Source of the DNA: Prionace glauca | Taxonomy: Eukaryota; Chordata; Chondrichthyes; Carcharhiniformes; Carcharhinidae | DNA length: 64,000 nt | Direction: 5' to 3' | Assembly: GCA_037974335.1 (NCBI GenBank) | Contig: CM075760.1 | Span: 49,620,469-49,684,468, forward strand | Shown here: positions 41,205 through 53,107 of the stretch, piece after piece | Layout of the letters: each line of letters opens with the position of its first letter | Position numbering within the stretch: the stretch's first letter is position 1 | Translations under genes and position numbers: made by a program | The notes under the pieces: generated by a model | Seen by the model: the letters and a program-made list of their open reading frames with translations, nothing else | The model's database searches: none | What the model was told of the DNA's origin: nothing

Positions 41205-41555
41205 TTTAACGAGGCATTCAAAATCCTGAGGGGTCTTGACAGAGTAGATAGCGAGAAACTGTTCAATGGCAGAAGGATCTTAACACAGAGGGAGCGGGTT
41301 GAAATAAATTGGTGGAAGAAACATGGAGACATCAGGAAAAACATTGTCAGACAGTGAGTGATCCAGATCTGGAATGTGCTGTTTGAGAGTGTGGTGCAGG
41401 CAGAGCCAATTAATGGGTTCAAAATGGGATTGGATAATTGTCTGAAAATGAACAAAATGCGAGACTGTGGGGTCCAGAGTGTTATTGGATGAATTGCTCC
41501 TTTCAAGGGCCAACACACACATGACGCTTCAAAATGGCCTTCTTCTCTGCTGTAA
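41205..41555 (+). repeat. Old CR1-like LINE 3' end
   Basis: 'gaggcattcaaaatcctgag' then 'ggtcttgacagagtagatag', 'tctggaatgtgctgtttgag' and 'gggattggataattgtctga' follow the usual order of the C-terminal coding region. It ends at 'aaatggccttcttctctgct' (41530). Confidence 0.6.
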
Positions 41556-42369
41556 GTACTTTATCAATGTTGAAAGGGTGACAGTGGCAGAGTGGTAATA
41601 TCTCTGTGAGGGTAGGCCAATTTCTCAAGATAAGTATTCAAGTCCAACTACAACAGGCTTCAAAATGCAATTACAATTTTGAATGTAAAGGTCATTTCCG
41701 TGATTGCGGCCATGACTTGAAATATATCAGATTCTCTAATGCCCTGCAGAAAATAAAACTTTCCATCTTTTCCCAGTTTAGCCCAGAGGTGACTCTAGGC
41801 GCACACGTCCTTGGCTATTACGTGCCTTTTATGATGGTCAAGAAAACCAGTAAATTCAGTGTATTAGCGATTGCCAATATATGCTGGCCTTACCAGCTGG
41901 ATATTCAGCCCATGAAAGAATGAGAAACAGCAACTAAAATCAGCATTTCACAACTCCTGCAATAGCAAAGCTTGTCCAGGAGATGGCAGCGAAACGGCAT
42001 TTTTTGGCACGACAATATACAGAAGATCGTCTCAGTTATTTCTGTAATAGACTCCGTCTTTGCCCATCCTAAACGTGACCCAGTTTATATGACACGAAAT
42101 CATATTTCTGATTATATGACAATAATCTCAGTTGATTCTGTACTCAGCAAAATCCCAGTTGTTTGAGTATGGCATGTCTTTGTTTATATGAGAAAATACC
42201 ACGCTGGTTAGAGGGTGTTAGATACTGTATACACCCTCTCAGTAATGACTGAACTGGGCCCAGTCTGCATCTATATTAGTACAGGTGCTATATTGATATC
42301 TGGTGTATTCGGCCCTGTCTCAATATTACTGCACGAAACCAGTCTCTCGATTATATTGCAACGGATAGT
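41556..42369. other. Possible SINE head, then degenerate short repeats
   Basis: 41578-41650 resembles a tRNA-like head ('gtggcagagtggtaatatct'). From about 42200 to 42360 the minus strand has loose ~26-bp units built on 'gagacagggcc' and 'gagactggtt', related to arrays at 50100-51010. The rest is not recognised. Confidence 0.4.
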
Positions 42370-42546
42370 ATTAGTTGGATTCGCCATGCAAAATTGTCCG
42401 TTATTTTCCCTCAGAATATGTGGAATAGCCATGGTAAATGTGTGGGGCTTACGGGGATAGGGCAGAGGGGAGGACCTGGGGTAGGACGCAGACTCGGTGG
42501 GCCAGATAGCCTTTCTTCTGAACTGTAGGAATTTTATGGTTCTATG
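42370..42546 (+). repeat. SINE 3' half
   Basis: 'ttggattcgccatgcaaaat', 'gtaaatgtgtggggcttacg', 'gcagactcggtgggccagat' and the tail 'attttatggttctatg' follow the SINE order seen at 20700-20849. Confidence 0.7.
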
Positions 42547-43640
42547 CCTAACAAACATCATTAACATTTGTGTGCTTACTTATTTTAAACATTCTATTTT
42601 CTATTAACACCTTTGGAGAAATGAAATCTTTTAGCAATTCCCCTTCAGTTTTCCCAGTGAGAACCTTCAACCCATCTCTGCCTTCCCTGAGTGCATGAAA
42701 ACACCAAACAGTTCATGTGTTTCAACTGAAGAACGTTTAATATGTAATTATTTACTGACAACCCTTCTGTTGTGTGCTCTTGCATATAAAATTATTGCAG
42801 CCTCACTATTTTGTTCCCGGTGATGACTTATCTGTCTTTAGAGATCTGTTGGAAAATTGATAAATCACGTCTCGAATGACGGGGAAATTATGAAAATTGT
42901 TCTTCTCAATGTCTCATTAAACTTCCTGATATAGGACTCAATTGTGTACTGATTTGTGAAAATGGTAATGAAAATGACCCTGGATATATAGCCGACAGGA
43001 GATAATTACACCTGGAATTCTCAGACTTCTTATTTCTATTGATGCAAAGGATTGAAACATCTGCTCCTCTCCAGAGAAGGAACAATATTTCTGTTTAACC
43101 GTTACCTTCACCAATTCCATGGTAACCACCCTAAACATCTTCTACTGTGTATAGATTGTACAGTCTAGGTAATGCGATGAATCAGGATCAGGTGCATCAT
43201 AAGAGTGGCCAGACCTTAAGTGTTATAAACAGTGATATCACCTGGTGAACAAGGACTGCAGCGGTTCAAGATAGCAGATCATCACCACATTGTCAGGGGC
43301 AATCAGAGAAGGACAACAGATGTCAGTGCTGCCCACACCCTATAAATGATTAAACATAATGCTCCAACAACAGAAGAAGAATCTAATCTAATATAGACAG
43401 ATATGCTCGCGCAATGATGACATAAACTGGCTGAGAGAATCACGTAAACCAACGTATGAGTTATCCAGAGTAAGAGAGACAGAACATGATATAACATATA
43501 CATAAACAGTTTTTGTGCGTGTGATCATTCTAGAAAAAGTGATTTGTCCAATAATGACAGGCAGGGGTCAAATGCAACAAAATCTGATGCAGGTTCTAAT
43601 TCACAATGGATTGGGTTACGGTTTCCAAAAATAATCATAG
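42547..43640. other. Intergenic, nothing recognised
   Basis: AT-rich sequence before the minisatellite. No frame, RNA or repeat recognised. Confidence 0.35.
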
Positions 43641-45740
43641 AGAATTAGAACATTATAATTTGAATGACTGGCTCCAGTGTATCACTGACAGAGACAGCTG
43701 GGCCCGGAGTCAGACTGGAACCTGAGAATTAGAACATTACAATGTGAATGACTGGCCCCAGTGTATCACTGACAGAGACAGCTGGGCCCGGAGTCAGACT
43801 GGAACCTGAGAATTAGAACATTACAATGTGAATGACTGGCCCCAGTGTATCACTGACAGAGACAGCTGGGCCCGGAGTCAGACTGGAACCTGAGAATTAG
43901 AACATTACAATGTGAATGACTGGCCCCAGTGTATCACTGACAGAGACAGTTGGGCCCGGACTCAGACTGGGACCTGAGAATTAGAACATTACAATGGGAA
44001 TGACGGGCTCCAGAGTAACACTGACAGAGACAGCTGGGCCTGGAGTCAGACTGGGACTTGAGAATGAGAACATTACAGTGTGAATGACTGGCTCCAGTGT
44101 ATCACTAACAGAGACAGCTGGGCCCGGAGTCAGACTGGGACCTGAGAATTAGAACATTACAATGTGAATGACTGGCTCCAGTGTATCACTGACAGAGACA
44201 GCTGGGCCCGGAGTCAGACTGGGACCTGAGAATTAGAACATTACAATGTGAAAGACTGGCCCCAGTGTATCACTAACAGAGACAGCTGGGCCAGGAGTCA
44301 GACTGGGATCTGAGAATTAGAACATTACAATGTGAATGACTGGCTCCAGTGTATCACTGACAGAGACAGCTGGGCCCGGAGTCAGGCTGGAACCTGAGAA
44401 TTAGAACATTACAATGTGAATGACCGACCCCAGTGTATCACTGACAGAGACAGCTGGGCCCGGAGTCAGACTGGAACCTGAGAATTAGAACATTACAATG
44501 TGAATGACTGGCTCCAGTGTATCACTAACAGAGACAGCTGGACCCGGAATCAGACTGGGACCTGAGAATTAGAACATTACAATGTGAATGACTGGCCCCA
44601 GTGTATCACTGACAGAGACAGCTGGGCCCGGAGTCAGGTTGGAACCTGAGAATTAGAACATTACAATGTGAATGACTGGTCCCAGTGTATCACTAACAGA
44701 GACAGCTGGGCCCGGAATCAGACTGGAACCTGAGAATTAGAACATTACAATGTGAATGACTGGCCCCAGTGTATCACTGACAGAGACAGCTGGGCCCGGA
44801 GTCAGACTGGGATCTGAGAATTAGAACATTACAATGTGAATGACTGGCTCCAGTGTATCACAAGCAGAGACAGCTGTGCCCGGAGTCAGGCTGGAACCTA
44901 AGAATTAGAACATTACAATGTGAATGACTGGCCCCAGTGTATCACTAACAGAGACAGCTGGGCCCGGAGTCAGACTGGGACCTGAGAATTAGAACATTAC
45001 AATGTGAATGACTGGCTCCAGTGCATCACTAACAGAGACAGCTGGGCCCGGAGTCAGACTGGGACCTAAGAATTAGAACATTACAATGTGAATGACTGGC
45101 CCTAGTGTATCACTGACAGAAACAGCTGGGCCCGGAGTCAGACTGGGACCTGAGAATTAGAACATTACAATGTGACTGACTGGCCCCAGTGTATCACAAG
45201 CAGAGACAGCTGGGCCGGGAGTCAGGCTGGAACCTGAGAATTAGAAGATTACAATGTGAATGACTGGCCCCAGTGTATCACTAACAGAGACAGCTGGGGC
45301 CGGAGTCAGGCTGGAACCTGTGAATTAGAACATTACAATGTGAATGACTGGCCCCAGTGTATCACTGACAGAGACAGCTGGGCCCGGAGTCAGACTGGAA
45401 CCTGAGAATTAGAACATTACAATGTGAATGACTGGCCCCAGTGTATCACTGACAGAGACAGCTGGGCCCGGAGTCAGACTGGGATCTGAGAATTAGAACA
45501 TTACAATGTGAATGACTGGCCCCAGTGTATCACTGACAGAGACAGCTGGGCCCGGAGTCAGACTGGGACCTGATAATTAGAACATTACAATGTGAATGAC
45601 TGGCCCGAGTGTATCACTGACAGAGACAGCTGGGCCCGGAGTCAGACTGGGACCTGAGAATTAGAACATTACAATGTGAATGACTGACCCCAGTGTATCA
45701 CTGACAGAGACAGCTGGGCCCGGAGTCAGACTGGAACCTG
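43641..45740 (+). repeat. Minisatellite, 25 units of 84 bp
   Basis: 2100 bp of head-to-tail units; every boundary I checked (43725, 43809, 44481, 45321) falls on an exact multiple of 84, so there are 25 units with no net indel. The unit starts 'agaattagaacattacaatg', continues 'tgaatgactggccccagtgt', 'atcactgacagagacagctg', 'ggcccggagtcagactggaa' and ends 'cctg'. Units differ only by substitutions (e.g. ggccccag/ggctccag, actgacag/actaacag/acaagcag, ggaacctg/gggacctg/gggatctg). In one frame each unit has 27 sense codons and then TGA. Not a CRISPR: there are no spacers. Confidence 0.95.
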
Positions 45741-46054
45741 ATATAAGGAAGGAATCATTTCTGGGGCCTGAGAGCAGGTTTCTTTGTCATGAGGAGTGAG
45801 GCAGGGATTTGTGTGGCAAACACGGATTGGAAACCCTACCACAACCGCAAGAGTGACTGACTCCACCTGACTGAGGCTTGTATTCACGAGGACTGAAACG
45901 ACGAACTATGAAACCCTCATCGGAGGGAGAAAAGCAGTGCAATAAATGTTAAGGATTATTGTGTTTTTCCTAAAAAAAAAGTTTGATCCGATGCTCATCT
46001 GTTCAAAGTGATGTTTTGTAAATAGAATCGACTTTCGGAATGGGTCCTGGCTAT
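45741..46054. other. 3' flank of the minisatellite
   Basis: Unique-looking sequence with an 'aataaatg' word at 45940. No gene recognised. Confidence 0.35.
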
Positions 46055-46305
46055 TACACACACACACACACCCACACACACACACCCACACACACACACG
46101 CACACACACACACCCACACACACACACACACACGAACACACACACCCACACACACACACCCACACATACACACACACAAAAACACACAAACACAAACACA
46201 CACAAACACGCACAAACATAAACACACACAAACACACACACATACACAAACACACACTCACACACACATACACACACGCACACACTCACACACACAACAC
46301 ACAGG
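46055..46305. repeat. Long imperfect (CA)n microsatellite
   Basis: About 250 bp of 'cacaca' with ccc, cg, aaa and t interruptions. Cys/Val- and His/Thr-rich frames on both strands are artefacts. Confidence 0.95.
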
Positions 46306-46469
46306 TGCTGTCAAAAGATAAGATTAGCACAAGGCGACAGTTGTATAAATATTTCATTTTATTCCGTTTTAATGAAGGACAGGGAGAGACACAAAAAGGA
46401 TGCTGGGACACTGATATAGATGAACCTTAAAATTTTCCCATTCTCGAGAATCCTTCAAAACTTCACCCC

Positions 46470-46670
46470 ATGAAGGAGATATCGAATTTATTTTCCAAAG
46501 TTTCTGTGAAATCTAATTCCATCACCCTTCCAAGCTGTTCATTCCAGTTCATCACAACTACTGTGTAAAAGTAAACACTTATCTTTCTGTCTCGCTGCTC
46601 AATAAAATAAATTTGTGCCCATTGGTTGCTGACCGTCCCCCAGTGAAAGATTCTCCTTTTAATTAACCCA
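46470..46670 (-). repeat. Old CR1-like LINE fragment
   Basis: The complement carries, in order, the block 'gaatggaatgaac' and 'ggtgatggaattagatttca', then 'gaaactttggaaaata', which follows the C-terminal LINE coding order ('VMELDFTETLENKF'). Short and diverged. Confidence 0.5.
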
Positions 46671-46856
46671 ATCACAACTTCATGATTATGAACACCAAAT
46701 GGCATGACAATGCAATGAAACAGATGTCAAATCATGATGATGATACAATCAGCAAATCAAATAATCCCATTACAACTAGAACATGGTCTAAAATGCAACA
46801 GAAGCAAAGCACTGCTAACCAGCATTCTGAAGGTGTACAGCAACTTCTAGCAAAGG
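46671..46856. other. Intergenic, nothing recognised
   Basis: No gene or repeat recognised. Confidence 0.3.
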
Positions 46857-47325
46857 GGGTTGAGCTATGAGGAGAGGCTGAATAAACTGGGCTTGTACTC
46901 GTTAGAGTTTAGAAGAATGAGGGGAGATCTCATTGAGACGTATAAGATATGAATGGGATGGATAGGATAGAGGTGGAGAGACTCTTCCCGCTCAAAAAAG
47001 ACAGTAGGACTAGGGGGCACAGCCTCAAGATAAAAGGGGGGCGGTTTAGAACAGAATTGAGGAGGAATTTCTTCACTCAAAGGATGGTGAATCTCTGCAA
47101 TTCTCTGCCCGTTGAAGTGGTGGAGACTGCCTCGCTAAATATTTTTAAGAAGCGGGTTGATGAGTTTTTGATAAGAGAGGGGATTAAGGGTTATGGGGAG
47201 AGGGCGGGAAAGTGGAACTGAGCAGCGACAGATCAGCCATGATCTTATTGAATGGCGGGGCAGGCTCGAAGGGCCAGATGGCCTACTCCTGCTCCTATTT
47301 CTTATGTTCTTATGTTCTTATGAAC
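46857..47325 (+). mobile_element. CR1-like LINE (TTCTTATG subfamily), strongly truncated
   Basis: Plus-strand 3' end: 'LSYEERLNKLGLYSLEFRRM' (46860-46920), a one-base deletion near 46950 against the copy at 33545, then 'NGMDRIEVERLFPLKKDSRT' to the stop at 47221, 3' UTR with 'aatggcggggcaggctcgaa' and the (TTCTTATG)n tail at 47300-47321. Very similar to 32716-33925. Confidence 0.85.
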
Positions 47326-48459
47326 ACTAATAAATGTGTTGAAAAGACTGGCAAGGAGATAGAGACAGCGGGAGAGTTAGGAGAAAGCAAACCGGGGGGG
47401 GGGGGGGGGTGACAGATAAAAGCTGAGGAACAAAAATAAATAGCAGATGGAGAGAAAATGATCAAACAACGAAAGATAACAGCTATCATTCCCTCCCTTC
47501 ACAGATCCCGAGGGAGTTCAGTGATTGATCCACTGACCATCCAGTTATGTCCAGGAATGGAAACTTTAACCAGATCACACCAGGCTCATTTGTAAATGTC
47601 ACCACAATGTGACCTGTCTGACTCTGCCCTGACTCTGTGGGCAGATATATGCCGCACTGACAGATGTTCTCACCAGATTGTGGTCTCTGGATTTATTTTC
47701 TGCTCGGAAGTGAGATGTGCGGTTTGGAACCGGCAGCAGAGAAACAGGAAGTTGTGTTACCTGAGAATGAAACAACCGGGGCCAGTTTGATGTTATCACC
47801 GTGAACAGTCTTCCTGCCTGTGAGGGTGAACTCACTCTGAAAGCATCAAGAACAGTCACACAGATCGCTGCCGGTCTCAGCATTACAGTCACCCCCATTC
47901 CCATATTAATGATTCAAGAAAATGGCCATATTTGGGGTTTAAACAGATTAATTGAAGGGAAGATGGACTGAAGGTTACCATTGAGGGAAAAGGGGGAAAA
48001 TTAAAGCAACATTTTTATCCGCAGAGGTATTCCGAAATAGAAAGTGTTGTGTGTGAGAAATAGAGGAGAGAGGTTAATTGAGTGAAATGGTTAAGTTCCT
48101 ACAATGAATTTACCTCTCCTGAGATTTTTGTGCTTTATCTTTTCAGTCACAAGGTGCCTTAAGGAAGAAGAAAGAAATAGTCTTGGAGTCAGATCCGTCT
48201 CCTGGGAACCTGTGTGAGTTAATGGAGACTGAGAGAGAGGAGAGAGGTTATCTGATTTAGGTTCAGTGTGAGACAGAGAAAGAGAGAAGTTCAGTGAATC
48301 ATTTGAAAGATGCATTGCCTTTGCAGCGGAATGACCAGGTGTACATCACACTCAAGAGCGTCCAGGGCCATTTATTAACTTTATTTATTGACTGAGACAT
48401 AGAATGTGTAATACTGAATAAATTACAATATCATGCTTAATATTAATAGCAATTATTTA
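47326..48459. other. Intergenic, poly-G and unrecognised sequence
   Basis: A run of 15 G at about 47395-47410. A 101-codon minus frame (47904-47602) has no recognised domain. Nothing else is identified. Confidence 0.35.
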
Positions 48460-48660
48460 CACAGTGATTAGCACTGGTACCTCACACTGTTAGGGACACA
48501 GGTTCCATATAAGCCTTGTGTAACTGTGTGGTGTTTACACATTCACCCCGTATGTGCGTGGGTTTCCTCCAGGTTTACTGCTTTCTTCCTACAGTCCAAA
48601 GATGTACAGGTTAGTTGGAGTGGCCATGTTGAATTGTCCTTTAGTGTCCATTTGCAGTGC
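48460..48660 (+). repeat. SINE, head and body, diverged
   Basis: 'cagtgattagcactggtacc' head, 'gtggtgtttacacattcacc', 'gtgcgtgggtttcctccagg', 'cctacagtccaaagatgtac' and 'gaattgtcctttagtgtcc'. The tail is absent. Confidence 0.65.
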
Positions 48661-49084
48661 AATGTGACATACATTCATTCTGTTCCTCAATCTCTTTTGA
48701 ACAAGAGGATGTTACAAGTTTCATCCCAAACTTTCAATAAAATATTCCAGGAAATGCGAGAGCAATTAAACATGATGAACAACACCCAATAGTTATTAAC
48801 AAGACGAAACACATTCTTCGAACCCCATTACATTTTTAAAGCTAATTTCCATCTTTTCACCTCGTTCTGTCCTTTTTTTTTCTATCTGGCAAACGCATTT
48901 TACAGAAAGCCTGTTACTGAGACAGTGTTGGCTTTATTATTAGTGTCCAATATCGTACAAAGTTCAGCAGTGCATGACACAGAGCCGAACACAATCATAT
49001 CTGAGATGGAGCCTAATGGAGCAGAAATGGCCTCTTGGCTGAACAAGAATTCAGAAATGATGATTTGTAGCATTTCTCACGGCA
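48661..49084. other. Intergenic, nothing firm
   Basis: A 129-codon frame beginning at 48925 opens with a signal-peptide-like leader but runs into repeat and GA-rich sequence. Not called. Confidence 0.3.
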
Positions 49085-49285
49085 TGTTATCATATAATAA
49101 TAAATGGAATGGTGTGTTATGTAATATAAACAAATATAAGATCGATTGCAATAATGATTCAAATGAGTCGCATGCAGTAAATAAAGATACAAGGCCCAGT
49201 GTCTTGCTGTACATGTCTACAACAAATGTGTGTGCGAGAGAGAGGGAGAGAGAGAGAGGGAGGCAGGGGGAGAGGCGGGGGCAGA
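49085..49285 (+). repeat. Degenerate short-unit repeat, then (GA)n
   Basis: 49110-49215 is a diverged copy of 50375-50475 (shared 'acaaatataagatc', 'gttgcaataatga' and 'gagtc.ca' words). A GA microsatellite follows at 49231-49285. Confidence 0.6.
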
Positions 49286-50099
49286 GAGCCGAAAACCATT
49301 CCACTTATGAATGATCCACGAGTGTTTCTAGCATTTTCTGTTCGGATCTCGGGCACCCACAGCATCTTGCTTTTGACCAACGAGATATTTGAACAGGTGA
49401 CTGAAAGGATGGCCAATACAGGGACAGTTTTATGGGTTGACTTAGACGAGGAAAGTGAAATAAGGAGATTTAGGGAGGGAATTACAAAACATAGGCATAG
49501 GCAGATGAAGACATCCGAAAGTGAAAAATAATTTCGAAGGTAACAATACAAATTACAGAATATACATATATATATATATATTCAAACATAACCTAACTGT
49601 CAACACTCGTTCTGCGGCGATTTCGTTTTATTTCTCTCTGAAACAGATAAGTAATTAATGAGTGGATAGATATTTAGCTCGTGGGAGCCCATCTGGCGAT
49701 ATTGCGAGTACAGAATTCTGTCTCACTCTGTCAGTGTATCTGTTGAATGCTATAAATAAGACAGGTCAATCTTTACCTCTAAAGTCTGTGTCAAATCGAC
49801 ACAGAGCAGTGTAATATTCAACTAATAAAATGTATCACAACGGTGGTTGTTTGAAGATATTGTAATGAGCACTGTACGATTATTCAGATATTGACCTGTC
49901 CCCGAATACCAGTGAATCACTGAGAAATTGTTCAAACTGAATATTACTCACACAATAACAGAGCAATTAGATATTTCTCGCAGCTACTTATCGAAATTAG
50001 TAAAAATTAAACTTACTGCTCCAATCAAGAATGATTAGTGTCAGACAGGCACACCCATATTATATCGGAATTGATAATATCTCGGCAGGCAACATATTC
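49286..50099. other. Intergenic, (TA)n run
   Basis: (TA)n at 49564-49581. Otherwise AT-rich and not recognised. Confidence 0.4.
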
Positions 50100-50480
50100 A
50101 TGGTCGTATGTTAGATTAACAGAGACAGATTCTGATGTCATTCAAAGAGACAAATCCCGTGTAATGTAAAAAAGAGATGAGATCTGATGAAATATGAACA
50201 GATCCGTGGTCTACTGTCGTATTAATTGAGAGGACCTAATGCAGCATAAATAGAGAGATGGCCGAGGGTGGCATAACGAGAGGAAGAACCGAATGTAGTG
50301 TAAAAACAGACAAGGCCTACTGTCATATAATTAAAGACTGGCTCTGGTACAACGCAAATAGGAGTAATGAATAAAGTGGCATTTTATGTAAGGTAAACAA
50401 ATATAAGATCCGTTGCAATAATGAATCATTTGAGTCACATTCAGCACATAAAGAGACATGTCCTAGGGCATTGTAATCAA
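50100..50480 (+). repeat. Degenerate ~26-bp tandem array
   Basis: Successive units each begin 'gag/gac' plus a C/T-rich word and end in 'taaa-a' or similar: 'gagacaaatcccgtgtaatg', 'gaggacctaatgcagcataa', 'gagatggccgagggtggcat', 'gacaaggcctactgtcatat'. About ten units, 25-30 bp, well diverged. Confidence 0.6.
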
Positions 50481-50814
50481 TCTTATGTATACTGGCCCTC
50501 TTGTCAATGGGTAACAGTTTGTTTCTAATGAGTAAAACATTCTCATTCATCACTTTGAGCGTCTGTACTCAATCTCCCATAAACTGTTCAGTTCTAAGGG
50601 AACCAAACCAAATGTTCACCTGTTCTGATAGTGCAGCTTATACACGATTAACGTCAAGCCCGATATGACCTTCTCTACCTCATCTATTCCCCCTTGTCAT
50701 TTCATGAACTGATGGAACTTTTACATGGATTCCCATGAATCATTCTCATTCTGTCAGAATAAGATTCAAGGCCAGGAGAAGACTTGCCTCTGACAGTTAA
50801 ATGTCAGGCAACAT

Positions 50815-51012
50815 ACACATGGTCATGTGTTGAATTAACAGAGATGTATGTAAATATACAAATCCTGTGTAATATAACCAGAGATGGGATCAGATGTAAT
50901 AGGATCAGATCCGTGATCTACTCTAGTACTAATAGAGAGGAACTAATGTAGCATAAATAGAGAGATGGCTCAGTGTACACAACGGGAGAAATAACCGAAT
51001 GTAGCATAAATT
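50815..51012 (+). repeat. Second copy of the degenerate array
   Basis: Matches 50080-50290 over about 200 bp ('caggcaacatacacatggtc', 'acaaatcctgtgtaatataa', 'ggaactaatgtagcataaat'), offset about 725 bp. A direct duplication or two members of one repeat family. Confidence 0.65.
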
Positions 51013-51047
51013 CATCTGTAATGTATTCGTGTTATAAATGTATAGTG

Positions 51048-51391
51048 CAGATGGAAATAAATCTTGGTGGGTTACATTACATGAAGCATGAACTGCTGCA
51101 ATACACTGGACCCTGTATCTGTTCATTTTGAATTGGCCTCCATATGTATATATGTTAGAATGGACCCCAGACATGATTATAATATATTATAACATATAGC
51201 ACGCTGTTTAAACTGGTATTGCACCAGTACATGTCAATGTATACATCACACAATCACCTTGATCCGAATTTTTCCAGGTAGGATCTAACTTTGCACTTCT
51301 GCCACGTACAGTTCCGAATGGTGGTGGAAATTAAAACAATTAACCGCAGCAGGAGCCTCAAATAAAACCACACTTCTTAACGATGTGAGAG
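51048..51391 (+). repeat. Inverted repeat, left arm
   Basis: Reverse complement of 54157-54493 at roughly 90% identity by eye (e.g. 'ttgaattggcctccatatgt', 'cacgctgtttaaactggtat', 'ggtggtggaaattaaaacaa'). The inner ~100 bases are LINE sequence that stops abruptly at 51391. Confidence 0.85.
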
Positions 51392-51619
51392 TATAGTGTA
51401 TAATGTATAAATGTATTGGACATAGATCTCAGACTTTAGGCGCACTGAGTTAAATGTCATCATGCCAAAACACTTCTGTGATCAGTTAAGAATGGAAACA
51501 ACATTATTTCTTAGTCAAATTGTCACGTATTCAATTCCCACAAGATACCTCGCGATCCAACCTGTGACCCAGTACTGAATGTTCAATTATTCCATTAATA
51601 AATGTGATGATATTTCAGT
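51392..51619. other. Intergenic, nothing recognised
   Basis: No gene or repeat recognised. Confidence 0.3.
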
Positions 51620-51865
51620 CTTGGGGTAGTGTAGTAATATCATTATTAAGCTAGTATTCCAGAAGCTTGGGACAGGAGTTTCAGTTCCACCCTGGCAGCT
51701 GGTGAATTTCAACTCAGTCACTTGATAAAGACATCCTGTGTATTTAAAGGTTTGAAGTTTATTTCTTCGTCACAAATGGGTTTACATTCACACTGTAATG
51801 AAGTTACTGTGAAAATCATATATGATCAAAGCTCATCTTTTTCTCGGATGTCTTTCAGGGGAGGA
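51620..51865 (+). repeat. Second SINE family, interrupted by another SINE's tail
   Basis: Head with 'ggggtagtgtagtaatatca' and 'cctggcagctggtgaatttc' (51620-51720); body resumes with 'gatgtctttcaggggaggaa' (51838-51858). Between, 51750-51812 is the complement of the 'cacagtaacttcat'-'gtgacgaaga' tail of the first SINE type. Confidence 0.55.
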
Positions 51866-51999
51866 AATATTACTTCTTATTTAAAAGCTACATAAAATTA
51901 CCAGAAGAAGGAACAAGCCTGAGGTTTCAGAGATTTTTAAAATTCAACAAAAAATCCAAATAATCGACGAGGGAAATAGAGAATGGAAGTAAAATTGCA

Positions 52000-52866
52000 G
52001 GGAACATAAAAATTAATTAGAACCGTTTATATCAATATCTGAAGACAGAAGAATTGGTTAAGATAAATGTAAATCCCTTAGAGCCCGAATCCAGGGAAAT
52101 TATAATGGGGAATAAAGAAATATTGAATGAATAGAACACTAAGTTTGACATTACCTTCACACAAGTATCATCCCAGAAATGTTCGGGAACCAAGGGGGTA
52201 TTGAGGGAAACCAGTATTAGTGAAATCATTCTGGGTAAAATAATAGGGTGAAATTCTGGTTGGTCACTCGGGCCTGGTAATCCCAGAACATGGAAGGAAA
52301 TGGGCCAGGAAATGTTGGATACATTGCTGCCCATCTTCTAAAATTCTATACAGGCCGAAACAGTTCCTACAGGTTAGAGGGTGACAAATGTAACCCCGAT
52401 ATATACAGAGAAAGAGAGAATAAAACTGATAAATTACAGACTGACTTTAGCATCAGTTAGAGATTGTTATCAAATCCATGATAGGAAAATACTTGGAAAG
52501 CATGGACAGAGTTTGATGAAACCAGTGTGGGTTTAAGAAAGACATGTTTATCTTAACAAAACTACTTGCATTTTTTAAGGGTGTAAATAATAGGTGGGGA
52601 TGGGGGAAGTGGGGGTTCTTTCGGTTAGGGAGGGGGAGGGATGCAACCAGTTTACGTGGTGTATTTGCACTTTCAGAAGATATTTCAGAAGGCTCTTCAT
52701 AAAATATTGGTAGGCCCAATGAAAGCACGTGAGATGGGGAGTGATATGTTGGCCTCGGTATAGAATTCATTGCCAGATAAGAAACAGAGAGTGGAAATAA
52801 ATGGGTCTTCTTCCGAGTGACGATCAGCTAACAGTGGGGTACCGCAGGGCCCCAAATGTTAAATGT
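52000..52866 (+). repeat. Old CR1-like LINE fragment
   Basis: Plus-strand worn RT: 'ggcccagggaaatt'-like start, 'ctttcagaagatatttcaga' (FQKAFDK region, 52670-52690), 'gaaataaatgggtcttcttc' and 'gtggggtaccgcaggg' (52835-52850), where a SINE interrupts it. No frame survives. Confidence 0.55.
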
Positions 52867-52867
52867 G

Positions 52868-53107
52868 TTCATTCGTCACAAATAAATTTATGTTAACACT
52901 GCAATGAAGTTACTGTGAAAATTCCCGAGTCGCCACATTCCAGCATCTGTTCGGGTTACACTGAGGGAGAATTTAGCACGGCCCAATGCACCCTAACCAG
53001 GGCGTCTTTTGGACTATGGGAGGAAAGCGGAGCACCCGGAAGAAACCCATATAGACACGGGGAGAACGTGCAGACTCCGTACAGACAGTGACCCAAGCCA
53101 GGAATCT
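52868..53107 (-). mobile_element. SINE with 'ttgtgacgaatg' tail, minus orientation
   Basis: Complement: 'cctggcttgggtcactgtct', 'ggagtctgcacgttctcccc', 'tcccatagtccaaaagacgc', 'cagatgctggaatgtggcga', 'ttcacagtaacttcattgca' and 'ttatttgtgacgaatgaac' follow the order of this SINE type. The head is shortened. Confidence 0.78.

Noticed and set aside
43641-45740. CRISPR array
   Set aside because: Units are contiguous, with no unique spacers, and the context is vertebrate.
46040-46321. Cys/Val-rich and His/Thr-rich frames
   Set aside because: Products of the (CA)n microsatellite in different frames.
47599-47904. 101-codon minus-strand frame
   Set aside because: No domain, no repeat support, and a plus-strand frame of similar quality overlaps it.
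48925-49314. 129-codon frame with a signal-peptide-like start
   Set aside because: The hydrophobic leader is short, and the rest runs into degenerate repeats and a (GA)n microsatellite; no splice or domain support.
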